From assembly GCA_944372575.1 (NCBI GenBank), contig CALVZS010000002.1:1-64000 (forward strand): DNA of 64,000 nt. Direction: 5' to 3'. Each line of letters starts with the position of its first letter. Position 1 is the first letter of the stretch. Position numbers and translations under genes: made by a program. Of this stretch, positions 28,446-37,003 are shown one piece after another. The stretch comes from an uncultured Clostridia bacterium (GTDB lineage Bacteria > Bacillota > Clostridia > Christensenellales > Borkfalkiaceae). The notes under the pieces were generated by a model. That model was given only the letters and a program-made list of their open reading frames with translations. It was not told the DNA's origin and did no database searches.

Positions 28446-29956
28446 TGGATCGGATGTACATTTCCCCCGCGTATGAAGTTGTGCGCGATGCCGCCCGCTG
28501 TACAACGTGCCGCCTCTGCGAGCAGCAGTGTGCGAACGGCGTCCATGCGTTCGATGTGCGGACGGGGCGCATGACGGCGGACAACGGCCGCTGCGTCAAC
28601 TGCCACCGCTGCGTCTGTATGTGTCCGACGCACGCGCTCAAGATCGTCCGTTCGGACGATGTCTATCCGGAAAATGCCAACTGGGACGCGCAGACCGTCA
28701 ACGAAGTGTACAGGCAGGCGGACTCGGGCGGCGTGCTGCTCTCCTCCATGGGCAACCCCAAGCCGCAGCCCATCTTCTGGGACAGGCTGCTCATCAATGC
28801 CTCGCAGGTCACCAATCCCTCCATCGATCCGCTGCGCGAGCCGATGGAGACGCGCCTCTTTCTGGGCAAGCGCACGGCGAAGATCGAGCGCGACAAGAAC
28901 GGAAAACTCAAAAACACGCTCGCGCCCGGGTTGACGCTGGAAGTTCCCATCCTCTTTTCCGCTATGAGCTACGGCTCCATCAGTTACAATGCGCACGCCT
29001 GCCTGGCGCGGGCGGCGGAGGAGCTCGGCACCTATTACAACACGGGAGAGGGCGGCTTGCACAGGGACTTCTACCGCTACAGCAGGAATACCATCGTGCA
29101 GGTGGCGAGCGGCAGGTTCGGCGTGTTCAAGGATTACCTGGGAAAGGCCGCTGCCATCGAGATCAAGATGGGGCAGGGCGCCAAGCCGGGCATCGGCGGA
29201 CATCTGCCCGGGATGAAGCTCACGGCGGACGTGTCCGAGACGCGCATGATCCCGCAGGGGACGGACGCCATCTCGCCCGCGCCGCACCATGACATCTATT
29301 CCATTGAAGATCTGCGCCAGCTCGTTTGTTCCCTAAAGGAGGCGACGGAGTACCGCAAGCCCGTCATCGTCAAGGTGGCGGCGGTGCATAACGCGGCGGC
29401 GATCGCCAGCGGCATCGCGCGCAGCGGCGCAGACATCATCGCGATCGACGGCTATCGCGGCGGCACGGGCGCGGCGCCCACGCGCATCCGTGACAACGTG
29501 GGCATTCCCATCGAACTCGCCCTCGCGCAGGTCGATCAGCGGCTGCGCGACGAGGGCATCCGCGATGAAGTCTCCCTCATCGCGGGCGGCTCCATCCGTT
29601 CGTCGGCGGACGTCGTCAAGGCGATCGCGCTCGGCGCGGACGCCTGCTATATCGGAACGGCGGCGCTGCTTGCGCTCGGGTGCCATCTGTGCCGCAGCTG
29701 CCATACGGGGCTGTGCAACTGGGGCATCGCCACCCAGCGGCCCGAACTGGTCGCGCGGCTCGATCCGGACGTCGGCAGCAGGCGGCTCGTCAACCTGGTC
29801 ACCGCGTGGAAGCGCGAGATCCAGGAGATGATGGGCGGCATGGGCATCAATTCCATTGAGGCGCTGCGCGGCAACCGGCTCATGCTGCGCGGCGTCGGAC
29901 TGACAGACCGCGAGCTGGACATCCTCGGGGTGCGCTATGCGGGAGAGAACATGTGA
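28442..29956 (+). CDS. Glutamate synthase, FMN-binding subunit with ferredoxin domain
   Basis: Synthase core joining ammonia to 2-oxoglutarate on FMN. A two-[4Fe-4S] ferredoxin domain is fused at the N terminus (CTTCRLCEQQC at about 20 and CVNCHRCVCMCP at about 52). The FMN TIM barrel follows, with SAMSYGSIS and EGGLHRD. A Cys cluster (CHLCRSCHTGLCNWG, about 417) matches the 3Fe-4S motif of GltB. No GltD-like NADPH subunit gene is in the window, so the electron donor may be ferredoxin or another partner. 504 residues. The start overlaps the amidotransferase stop. Confidence 0.9.
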   Translation: MMDRMYISPAYEVVRDAARCTTCRLCEQQCANGVHAFDVRTGRMTADNGRCVNCHRCVCMCPTHALKIVRSDDVYPENANWDAQTVNEVYRQADSGGVLLSSMGNPKPQPIFWDRLLINASQVTNPSIDPLREPMETRLFLGKRTAKIERDKNGKLKNTLAPGLTLEVPILFSAMSYGSISYNAHACLARAAEELGTYYNTGEGGLHRDFYRYSRNTIVQVASGRFGVFKDYLGKAAAIEIKMGQGAKPGIGGHLPGMKLTADVSETRMIPQGTDAISPAPHHDIYSIEDLRQLVCSLKEATEYRKPVIVKVAAVHNAAAIASGIARSGADIIAIDGYRGGTGAAPTRIRDNVGIPIELALAQVDQRLRDEGIRDEVSLIAGGSIRSSADVVKAIALGADACYIGTAALLALGCHLCRSCHTGLCNWGIATQRPELVARLDPDVGSRRLVNLVTAWKREIQEMMGGMGINSIEALRGNRLMLRGVGLTDRELDILGVRYAGENM

Positions 29957-29964
29957 GGCAGACG

Positions 29965-30687
29965 ATGAGAACGATCGACGCAGAGGGAATGGACTATGCG
30001 CAGCTCAATGCGCAGGTGCGTTCGTGTGAAGAAGAGGAGATTTGCATCACCCGCTGTATCGGGCAGCGCTATATCGGAACGGGGCTCTCCGGGCGGCGCA
30101 TCGTCGTGGACGGTACGCCGGGGAATGCGCTGGGCGCCTATCTGGACGGGGCGACCATCCGCGTCAACGGCAATGTGCAGGAGGCGACGGGGGACACGAT
30201 GAACGCGGGCGTCATTGCTGTTGCGGGCAGCGCGGGCGATGCGACGGGCTACGCCATGCGCGGCGGCAGGATTTTTGTGGAAGGAAACGTCGGCTACCGC
30301 TGCGGCATCCATATCAAGGCATACCGCGAAAACCGGCCCGCCATCGTCATCGGCGGAAGGGCGGGGAGCTTTCTCGGGGAATATCAGGCAGGGGGAACGA
30401 TCATCGTATTGGGGCTGCACACGGACGGCAGGCCCATCGTCGGGAATTTCTGCGGCACGGGGATGCACGGCGGCGAGATCTTTCTGCGCTGCGAACACGT
30501 TCCGCCCCGCCTGCCCGCGCAGGTGCGCGCGGAGCGCATCGCCTCCCTTCCCGCCGAAGCGGCTTCGCTCGTGCAGGAGTGGTGTGCGGCATTCGGGCGG
30601 GATGCGCGGGAACTTCTTTCCTCGGCATATATCCGCCTGACGCCGGACAGCAATAATCCCTACCGGCAGATGTACATTGCCAACTGA
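29965..30687 (+). CDS. Glutamate synthase, GXGXG (alpha-helix) subunit
   Basis: C-terminal domain of glutamate synthase as a separate protein. The repeated glycine pattern GNALGAYLDG, GDTMNAG, GDATGYAMRGG and FLGEYQAGG marks the right-handed GXGXG beta-helix. Two starts are credible: ATG 29965 with GAGG 6 nt upstream, or GTG 29953 overlapping the preceding stop, with GGGAG 7 nt upstream. I prefer ATG. About 240 residues. Third gene of the operon, followed by a terminator at 30701-30740. Confidence 0.85.
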   Translation: MRTIDAEGMDYAQLNAQVRSCEEEEICITRCIGQRYIGTGLSGRRIVVDGTPGNALGAYLDGATIRVNGNVQEATGDTMNAGVIAVAGSAGDATGYAMRGGRIFVEGNVGYRCGIHIKAYRENRPAIVIGGRAGSFLGEYQAGGTIIVLGLHTDGRPIVGNFCGTGMHGGEIFLRCEHVPPRLPAQVRAERIASLPAEAASLVQEWCAAFGRDARELLSSAYIRLTPDSNNPYRQMYIAN

Positions 30688-30700
30688 TCGTATCGAGGAA

Positions 30701-30740
30701 GCGGCGCATTCCCTTTCAAGACGGGGAGCGCCGTTTTTTT
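30701..30740 (+). terminator. Terminator of glutamate synthase operon
   Basis: A CGGCGC-rich imperfect stem (GCGGCGC with GCGCCG) closes before a run of seven T. Confidence 0.8.
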
Positions 30741-30797
30741 GTCTGCGGAGCAGGAAAGATTTTTCTGAAAAAATATGAAAAAAATTTTTCTTGGGGC

Positions 30798-30826
30798 TTG
30801 ACGGCGTCCGCTCTTGCGTGTATAAT
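30798..30826 (+). promoter_or_regulatory. Sigma-A promoter of Fe-ADH
   Basis: TTGACG, 17 bp, TATAAT. Expected start is near 30833. Confidence 0.85.
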
Positions 30827-30842
30827 ATCCTATGGAAAGAAA

Positions 30843-30860
30843 GTGAACGGATCCGTTCAC
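30843..30860 (+). promoter_or_regulatory. 18-bp palindrome, candidate operator of Fe-ADH
   Basis: GTGAACGGATCCGTTCAC is a perfect palindrome about 10 bp downstream of the expected start and 23 bp before the start codon. The half-site GTGAA...TTCAC recalls Rex, but the spacing is 4 bp longer than the Rex consensus, so the regulator is unassigned. It could also form an mRNA stem. Confidence 0.55.
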
Positions 30861-30882
30861 AAAAATCAAAGGAGTAAGTTGT

Positions 30883-32106
30883 ATGGCAAGGTTTACGTTA
30901 CCCAGAGATTTGTATCACGGCAAGGGCGCCATGGAAGCGCTCAAGACGTTCCAGGGCAAGAGGGCGATGATCTGCGTCGGCGGCGGCTCGATGAAGAAAT
31001 TCGGCTTCCTGGACAAGGCAATCGCTTACCTGCAGGAAGCAGGCATGGAGGTCAAGGTCTATGAGGGCATCGAGCCCGATCCCTCTGTCGAGACGGTCAT
31101 GAAGGGCGCGCAGGCAATGCTCGAGTTCCAGCCCGACTGGATCGTGGCAATGGGCGGCGGTTCGCCCATCGACGCGGCAAAGGCCATGTGGATCAAGTAC
31201 GAGTATCCCGACATCACGTTCGAGGATATGTGCAAGGTGTTCGGCCTGCCCCAGCTCAGGAAGAAGGCGAAGTTCTGCGCCATCTCCTCCACGAGCGGCA
31301 CGGCGACCGAGGTCACCGCGTTCTCCATCATCACCGATTATGCAAAGGGCATCAAATACCCGATCGCAGACTTCGAGATCACGCCCGATGTCGCGATCGT
31401 CGATCCAGAGCTTGCCGAGACAATGCCCAAGAAGCTCGTTGCGCATACCGGTATGGACGCAATGACGCACGCCATCGAGGCATATGTCTCCACTGCAAAC
31501 TGCAACTACACCGATCCGCTTGCGATCTTTGCCATCAAGATGATCGAGGCAGATCTCGTCAAGTCGTATAACGGCGACATGGCGGCGCGTGATGCGATGC
31601 ACGACGCGCAGTGCCTTGCCGGCATGGCGTTCTCCAACGCGCTCCTCGGCATCGTCCACTCGATGGCGCACAAGACGGGCGCTGCGTTCGCGGACTACGG
31701 CGCACACATCATTCACGGCGCGGCAAACGCCATGTACCTGCCCAAGGTCATCGCCTTCAACGCGAAGGATCCCACGGCGCTCAAGCGCTATGGCCAGATT
31801 GCGGACTACATGGAGATCTGCGACAAGAACGCGCCCGACACCGAGAAGGTCAAGGCGCTCATCGCATATCTGCGCAAGATGAACGACGATCTGAACATCC
31901 CTCACTGCATCAAGAATTACGGCGCAGACAGCTATCCCTGCGAGCAGGGCTTCGTTCCCGAGAAGGTGTTCCTCGAGAGACTGCACGACATCGCGGTCAA
32001 TGCGATCGGCGATGCCTGCACGGGCTCCAATCCCCGTCAGCCCTCCGTGGAGGAGATGGAAAAGCTGCTCAAGTGCTGCTACTACGACACCGAAGTCGAT
32101 TTCTGA
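30883..32106 (+). CDS. Iron-containing alcohol dehydrogenase
   Basis: NAD(P)H-dependent group III alcohol dehydrogenase, probably reducing aldehydes to alcohols and recycling NAD. The nucleotide site GGGSPIDAAKAMW (about 95) and the metal site HTGMDAMTHAIEAYVS plus HSMAHKTGAAF are intact. 407 residues, single domain, no aldehyde dehydrogenase fusion. GGAG precedes the start (AAAGGAGTAAGTTGT). Sitting behind a palindrome it may be redox- or stress-regulated. Substrate cannot be told from sequence. Confidence 0.92.
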   Translation: MARFTLPRDLYHGKGAMEALKTFQGKRAMICVGGGSMKKFGFLDKAIAYLQEAGMEVKVYEGIEPDPSVETVMKGAQAMLEFQPDWIVAMGGGSPIDAAKAMWIKYEYPDITFEDMCKVFGLPQLRKKAKFCAISSTSGTATEVTAFSIITDYAKGIKYPIADFEITPDVAIVDPELAETMPKKLVAHTGMDAMTHAIEAYVSTANCNYTDPLAIFAIKMIEADLVKSYNGDMAARDAMHDAQCLAGMAFSNALLGIVHSMAHKTGAAFADYGAHIIHGAANAMYLPKVIAFNAKDPTALKRYGQIADYMEICDKNAPDTEKVKALIAYLRKMNDDLNIPHCIKNYGADSYPCEQGFVPEKVFLERLHDIAVNAIGDACTGSNPRQPSVEEMEKLLKCCYYDTEVDF

Positions 32107-32116
32107 TCGGAATAAC

Positions 32117-32150
32117 AAAAAAGAGGCCTCCTGCGGGAGGCCTCTTTTTT
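32117..32150. terminator. Terminator of Fe-ADH
   Basis: AAAAAAGAGGCCTCC and GGAGGCCTCTTTTTT with loop TGCG. Confidence 0.92.
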
Positions 32151-32189
32151 GCTTCTATTCATTTTTCGAAAGACAGCTATCATAAATCT

Positions 32190-32224
32190 GAAAGAGTTGT
32201 CCGAGCGGTTAAAGGGGATGCAGC
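32190..32224 (+). pseudogene. tRNA-Ser-like 5' half fragment
   Basis: The 35 bp resemble the acceptor strand and D arm of a type II tRNA, especially tRNA-Ser: GAGAGTTGTCCGAGYGG is the usual start, and here it reads AAGAGTTGTCCGAGCGG then TTAAAGG. No anticodon arm, variable arm or T arm follows; AT-rich DNA begins instead. It may be the remnant of a tRNA gene broken by recombination or integration, or a tRNA-derived signal. Based on pattern memory, not alignment. Confidence 0.45.
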
Positions 32225-32225
32225 G

Positions 32226-32254
32226 TTGACAGTCATGATATAATATGATGTAAT
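32226..32254 (+). promoter_or_regulatory. Promoter region of the small-ORF/LRR operon
   Basis: Two overlapping options are visible: TTGACA, 17 bp, TGTAAT (32249-32254), or an extended -10 TGATATAAT at 32236-32244. The second would start transcription near 32251, just before ATG 32256; the first would start after that ATG. Confidence 0.55.
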
Positions 32255-32255
32255 T

Positions 32256-32384
32256 ATGAAAAACATATGGGGTTCATATGATAAAAACGGAGCATGTGAG
32301 GGTTGTAAATGCGTCGCAAGCTCTCGTTTTTGCGTAAGAGACGCGGCGGAACTGGAAGAACTGCTGTCGGAGTATCTGGACTGA
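32256..32384 (+). CDS. 42-residue cysteine-rich small ORF
   Basis: Uncharacterised small ORF below usual gene-calling limits. Its middle contains ACEGCKC (C14, C17, C19) and RFC (C26), which could bind a metal or cluster. The C terminus (AAELEELLSEYLD) is an acidic amphipathic helix. There is no Shine-Dalgarno site; with the extended -10 at 32236-32244 the mRNA would have about 5 nt of leader. Its TGA overlaps the ribosome-binding site of the LRR lipoprotein gene that starts 9 bp later, suggesting coupling. It may be non-coding. Function unknown. Confidence 0.4.
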   Translation: MKNIWGSYDKNGACEGCKCVASSRFCVRDAAELEELLSEYLD

Positions 32385-32393
32385 GGAGAAGTT

Positions 32394-33953
32394 ATGAAAG
32401 TGAGACGATACAGAGTTCTTGTGACGGCCCTGTTTTTGACGGCGCTTGCGGGGGCGCTCGCGGGCTGTGCGGCAGAACAGGCGGAGGAGACCCCTTCCGC
32501 CGTGCAGCTGGAGGCGCCCGGGAACTTTACGCTGACGGAGAGGGAACTGAGCTGGGACGCCGTGCCGCACGCGGCGATGTATGCCATCGAGTTTTCCGAG
32601 GAACACTATACCACAAGGCAGACGTACTATGTGCTCCCGGAGCTGACGGGGGAAGTGACCGTGCGGGTGATGGCGTACGGAGACGGGATCGACTATCTCT
32701 ATTCGGAGTGGGCGGAATATCGCTACGTCAACATTGTGGAGGAGCCGACGGCGGCATTGAAGTACACTGTGCTCCCGGACGGAAGCGGGGTGGAGGTGAC
32801 GCGGCTGTATTCGGACGTCAACCGCGGGCTGGAGGGAAGGATCTATATCCCCGACTATTACAACGGAATGCCCGTCACGCGGATCGCAGATCTTGCATTC
32901 AGCCTGGATACGCTATGGTATGATACAGCAACGGGTGAGGGATGCAACACGGTGACGATGGGCGTGCGGCTTCCCAAATACCTGAAGGAGATCGGGGAGG
33001 ATGCGTTTGCGTGCTGTACTGCCCTTACGGAGATCGAGATCCCGGACAGCGTGGAGAGCATCGGTGCATGGGCATTCAATCGCTGCATTTCCCTGAAACA
33101 GGTTGATCTTCCCGCAGGCTTGCAGCGGATCGAAGGGGCGGTTTTTAACAGTATCGCGGTCGAGGAGATCGAAATACCGGAAACGGTGACCTATATCGGG
33201 CGGAGTGCCTTCATCGGCTGTGTCAATCTGACGGAGATCGTCATTCCGGATTCCGTGACGGAGATCGGAGATGATGCATTCAATAGTTGCGAGCGCCTGA
33301 TGACGATCACCATGAGCGACCATATTGAAACGATGGGGAGCGAGATATTTGAAGGCACGGCGTGGTACGATGCGCAGCCGGACGGATTTGTCATGCTGGG
33401 GGAGATTCTGTACCGCTTAAAGGGGGACAGGATCCGGGAAGTGACGTCGCTGCCCGAGGGGACGAAGTATCTTGCAGGCGGAGTATTCTACAAGTGTCAG
33501 CAGCTGGAGCGGGTGGATCTGTCCGGAGAACTGGGGCTTACATGGCTCGGAGAGGATATGTTTTATATGTGTACGGGCATGAAGGAAATTGTCTTTCCCG
33601 CCGATCTGACCGAACTTCTCCCGGGGACGATCGCGCAGTGCGGAAGATTGGAAGAGATCGTCATCCCGGGGAGCGTAAAACGCATCGCCGATTTTGCCAT
33701 GGAGAGAGCGGGCATGGCGGCTTTGAGGGGAACGGGGACGTTCCGGGGGATCTTCTACGGCGGGACGCAGGAAGAATGGGACGCGATCGAAATAGAGGAG
33801 TCGGCGGAAGTGCTGGATGAGGAAAAGTATGTGCGTTACTATTACTCGGAGAGCGAGCCGGAGACCAACGCAGAGGGGACGGCGTATGCCGGAAATTACT
33901 GGCGCTATGTTGACGGAGTACCGACGGCTTGGATATGGAAAGATGAGAGATAA
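32394..33953 (+). CDS. Leucine-rich repeat (BspA/LRR_5-type) lipoprotein
   Basis: 519-residue surface protein. A lipoprotein signal ends at Cys25 (ALAGC). Residues about 40-112 look like a fibronectin-III-type beta domain (FTLTERELSWDAVPHAAMYAIEF). From about 130 to 470 there are LRR_5 repeats with the I-P-D/E-S-V-x-x-I-G-x-x-A-F pattern (IEIPDSVESIGAWAF, IVIPDSVTEIGDDAF, IEIPETVTYIGRSAF). The C terminus is acidic and aromatic. Such proteins are common in gut Firmicutes and often bind host or bacterial ligands; the ligand here is unknown. GAGGAG lies 5 nt before the start. Confidence 0.88.
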   Translation: MKVRRYRVLVTALFLTALAGALAGCAAEQAEETPSAVQLEAPGNFTLTERELSWDAVPHAAMYAIEFSEEHYTTRQTYYVLPELTGEVTVRVMAYGDGIDYLYSEWAEYRYVNIVEEPTAALKYTVLPDGSGVEVTRLYSDVNRGLEGRIYIPDYYNGMPVTRIADLAFSLDTLWYDTATGEGCNTVTMGVRLPKYLKEIGEDAFACCTALTEIEIPDSVESIGAWAFNRCISLKQVDLPAGLQRIEGAVFNSIAVEEIEIPETVTYIGRSAFIGCVNLTEIVIPDSVTEIGDDAFNSCERLMTITMSDHIETMGSEIFEGTAWYDAQPDGFVMLGEILYRLKGDRIREVTSLPEGTKYLAGGVFYKCQQLERVDLSGELGLTWLGEDMFYMCTGMKEIVFPADLTELLPGTIAQCGRLEEIVIPGSVKRIADFAMERAGMAALRGTGTFRGIFYGGTQEEWDAIEIEESAEVLDEEKYVRYYYSESEPETNAEGTAYAGNYWRYVDGVPTAWIWKDER

Positions 33954-33987
33954 AAATTTGCGGCGCGGAGAGTTCTCCGCGCCGCAA
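33951..33987 (-). terminator. Terminator of the ABC transporter operon
   Basis: TTGCGGCGCGGAG and CTCCGCGCCGCAA (13 bp) with a 4-nt loop; on the minus strand it is followed by ATTTTTA. On the plus strand there is no T run, though the stem may protect the LRR mRNA end. Confidence 0.8.
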
Positions 33988-34004
33988 CGCTTGACCGGAA
34001 ATTT

Positions 34005-36989
34005 TCAGGGCAGAACTTTTACGGGAAAGGTGGGCATATTTGTCTTGAGTTTGTGCAGGGGCAGGAGGGGGGCAAACAGGGCAAACAGCGCGGCGAGGGC
34101 GATGACGGCTGCCCAGGAGAGCGGCCCGAATACGAGCACCTGCGTCCCGAGAAAGGCGGAATATTCTGCGCCGGTAAGGGCGCAGACGACGGCTCCCGTT
34201 GCGATTGCCGCCGCCGAGCAGACTGCGGCGAGGATCGCGCTCTGCGCGCGGAGGATGCGGGAGAGGTCGCGCCGCGTCGCCCCGAGGGTGCGCAGCAGCG
34301 GGAAGTCCCTGCGGATCCCCTTGCACAGGGAGCGCTGCAAAAAGGCAAAGAGGACAAGCAGCGCAGGGAGCGCAAGGAGAATGAGGATCTCCCCGGAGGG
34401 GTAGTACACATTCTGTATGCTGTATTTTGCATTCTCCGCCATCGTGAAGACGGGGGAGAGGAGGGTGAGAAAGCGGTCGCGGGAGTCGACGTCGCCCAGG
34501 CGCGAGAAGAGCGTGTTCAGCTGTGCGCGCGTCTCCGGCATGGGCATGAGAACAAAACTGTACACGGCGTCGGAACGCAGGATGTAGTTTGTCTGCGTAT
34601 AGGTATAGTCATAGCCGTCGCTGCGCCGTGCATCCTCCTGCATGATCCTTTCATATTCTTCCTGAGAGAAGAAATAGCCGTCGTTCTCCCTATTTGCACG
34701 CCCGTAATAGAATCCCGCGATCGTATAGATGTCAAAGACTTCATAGGAAGTCCAGTTCAGAGGCCGCTCTGTCCCGCCGGAGAGCAGTTCCTCGCCGTTC
34801 GGGGAGAAGGGGAGCAGCGCCATTGCCATCTCCGCCGCCCACTGCAGGTCGTCCTCTGTAGCGGGAACTTCAATCGCCTCGTCCGGCGCAGGGTATGTGT
34901 AGTAGACGCTGCGGCCGAGGATGTCCATCATCCGGGTAAATGCCTCATCCAGCTCTTCCGGATCGTCCGGAAGGGCGGAGAGGTGCTCCTCGTTTTTTTT
35001 CGCCTGTTCATACTGCGCCATTGCATTGTCCAGCGATGAGCGTACGATCTCCGCCTGTGCGCGCAGGGCATCCGCCTCGCTTCCGGAGGCGTGTTCGATG
35101 TCAAGGAGCAGGGCGGAATACTGCGTCTGCAGTCGGATGACCTCCTGCTGCCAGTAGGAGACCTGCGATCCGGAAGCATAGAGCATGTCGAGCGCATGGC
35201 TGTACGATTCGTACAAAACGTTCCAGAGTTCGTCTGCGGGGATGACGATCTCCTTTCCCGTGAGTACCGACTCCTCGCGCCCGTCAAAAAAGCAGACGGG
35301 CGGCGTTTCATATCCGTCCCGGACGGGAAGGGCGCCTGCCGTATGGGGGATGCTGTTCTCATCCGCAGAGGGCAGCGAAGTCAGGACGTCGGAAAAGCCA
35401 TAGTCCACGCCGGAAGGGGTCGGGTCGCCCAGAACGGAGACGTGCGCCGTGCGGAAGGCAGGGGAGACGAGGACGCACTCATACGGCCCGTAGCTGAGCG
35501 CCTGCTCCAGCGCCGAGTACAGGTTGCCGTTGACCATTGCGCCGCCGTCTGAGGTAAGGTTTTTTGTGTAGCGTGAGGGCGGCTCGGCGCGGAACACGCC
35601 GCGTATCGTACAGGAAAATTCCGGGAAGTCCTCCATCCACCAGGAGCCGCAGGAGAGGATAAGCGTCTGTCCCACGATGTCTGCGTAGTCATCGAGCGCG
35701 ATCTCTGTTCCCGTTTCGTCCGTCATGTGCAGCGCCTGCAGCGTGCGGAAGGTGTGCGAGGAGATGACGATGTCGTTTTCCCCGAGTGCGGACAGGTCAG
35801 TGTCGGTGAGCATGAGCCCCTGCCAGAAGGGGTGCGCCTCGTCATTGAGTTCGGCAAAGCCCTGCAGGGTGGGGCGGTAGAGGAGGTGCGAACCGGTGAG
35901 ATTGCGGAGATTTTTGATGGTGAAGGTGTCCCAGTTATACTTCATGACGCCCACGGCGTCCGTGTCGTAGTTCAGGCGCAGCGCGCGGATCTCCTCGCCA
36001 TTGAAGGGCGTTGTCCTTTCATAGGTGTAAGTCCGTGCGTAACCCCCGGCGTTGTATCCCCGCTCCACATAGTTGTTGTGCAGCGAGAGGGTGAGCTCCG
36101 GCTCGGCGATATAGGCGCGCAGCGCAGTGCTCGTTTCGTCGTACATGGCCGCCGCCGAAAATAAGCCGAAGGCGGTGAGGGTGGAGGAAAACAGCACAAA
36201 CGCCAGCAAAAGAGCGATGGGTGTCTTCCACATCCTGCGCGCGCCGAGAACGAGGGCGCGCATGGGGGAGAGGGGCGCATGGGACGATTCGGCGGCGGGG
36301 CGCGGCGCTTTGTCTGCGGGCAAACCCCGCGCCTTATCCTGTACCACGGCGCCCCGTTCGATCGTGATGAGGCGCCCCGGAAACTGCGCGGCGAGCTGCC
36401 GGTCGGGCATAGCGACGATGACGAGATGCTCCTCGGCATACCGTGCGAGCGCATTCAATGCCCGGCGCACCGTCTCGGCGGGGCGTGCGGAATCCGTCTC
36501 GTCGACGAGGAGGATGTCCCGTCCCGAGGCGATGGCGCGGGCGAGGAGCACCATGTGCCGCTGTTCGTCTGTCAGCTTGTCTGCCCGCCTGCGGGCAAGC
36601 GGCTCTGTTCCCGTCTCGCGCACGGCATTTTCGATGCGGGCGCGCCGCTCCTTCCGGCGCGGCACATCGCTGAACGCAAGCCCCAGCGCAATGTTTTTGC
36701 GCACGCTCCTGCGTCCGTCCAGGGGGCAGCTCTCCCCGACCCAGGCGGCCTTTTCGCGGCGGAGCAGGTCAAAATCATTCGCGGTAAAGTATCGGGTCGA
36801 GGCGCCGTCGCAGACGATCTCGCCCCCGTCCGCGCGCTCCATGCCCGCGCACAGGGCGATGAGGGCGCACACCGCTGCCCTGTCGCCTGAGAGAAAGACC
36901 ATGCCCGTGTCGTCAAAGCGCAGGGAGATGCCGTCCAGAAGGGGCTGCCCGGCAGAATTGTTTTTGAGAAGATCGCGGAGTTCCAGCAT
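34005..36989 (-). CDS. ABC transporter fused ATPase/permease with degenerate nucleotide-binding domain
   Basis: 994-residue paralogue of the next upstream gene. An N-terminal ABC ATPase-like domain (1-215) is fused to an FtsX/MacB-like permease. One helix lies near 255-280, then a large extracytoplasmic region with a coiled coil, and three C-terminal helices (near 880, 925, 960). The ATPase motifs are lost: Walker A reads GDRAAVCA instead of GKSGSGKS, the signature reads LTDEQ instead of LSGGQ, the Q-loop Gln is Glu, and the H-loop His aligns with Pro. Walker B (LLVDE) is kept. The domain probably cannot hydrolyse ATP but may pair with its partner. Start has GGGAG 5 nt upstream, 14 bp after the first gene. 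Confidence 0.85.
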   Translation of the reverse strand: MLELRDLLKNNSAGQPLLDGISLRFDDTGMVFLSGDRAAVCALIALCAGMERADGGEIVCDGASTRYFTANDFDLLRREKAAWVGESCPLDGRRSVRKNIALGLAFSDVPRRKERRARIENAVRETGTEPLARRRADKLTDEQRHMVLLARAIASGRDILLVDETDSARPAETVRRALNALARYAEEHLVIVAMPDRQLAAQFPGRLITIERGAVVQDKARGLPADKAPRPAAESSHAPLSPMRALVLGARRMWKTPIALLLAFVLFSSTLTAFGLFSAAAMYDETSTALRAYIAEPELTLSLHNNYVERGYNAGGYARTYTYERTTPFNGEEIRALRLNYDTDAVGVMKYNWDTFTIKNLRNLTGSHLLYRPTLQGFAELNDEAHPFWQGLMLTDTDLSALGENDIVISSHTFRTLQALHMTDETGTEIALDDYADIVGQTLILSCGSWWMEDFPEFSCTIRGVFRAEPPSRYTKNLTSDGGAMVNGNLYSALEQALSYGPYECVLVSPAFRTAHVSVLGDPTPSGVDYGFSDVLTSLPSADENSIPHTAGALPVRDGYETPPVCFFDGREESVLTGKEIVIPADELWNVLYESYSHALDMLYASGSQVSYWQQEVIRLQTQYSALLLDIEHASGSEADALRAQAEIVRSSLDNAMAQYEQAKKNEEHLSALPDDPEELDEAFTRMMDILGRSVYYTYPAPDEAIEVPATEDDLQWAAEMAMALLPFSPNGEELLSGGTERPLNWTSYEVFDIYTIAGFYYGRANRENDGYFFSQEEYERIMQEDARRSDGYDYTYTQTNYILRSDAVYSFVLMPMPETRAQLNTLFSRLGDVDSRDRFLTLLSPVFTMAENAKYSIQNVYYPSGEILILLALPALLVLFAFLQRSLCKGIRRDFPLLRTLGATRRDLSRILRAQSAILAAVCSAAAIATGAVVCALTGAEYSAFLGTQVLVFGPLSWAAVIALAALFALFAPLLPLHKLKTNMPTFPVKVLP

Positions 36990-37003
36990 AACGGCTCCCT
37001 ATT

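Noticed and set aside
30843..30860. Canonical Rex site at the alcohol dehydrogenase
   Set aside because: Half-sites are similar, but the gap is 4 bp longer than Rex requires; listed only as an unassigned palindrome.
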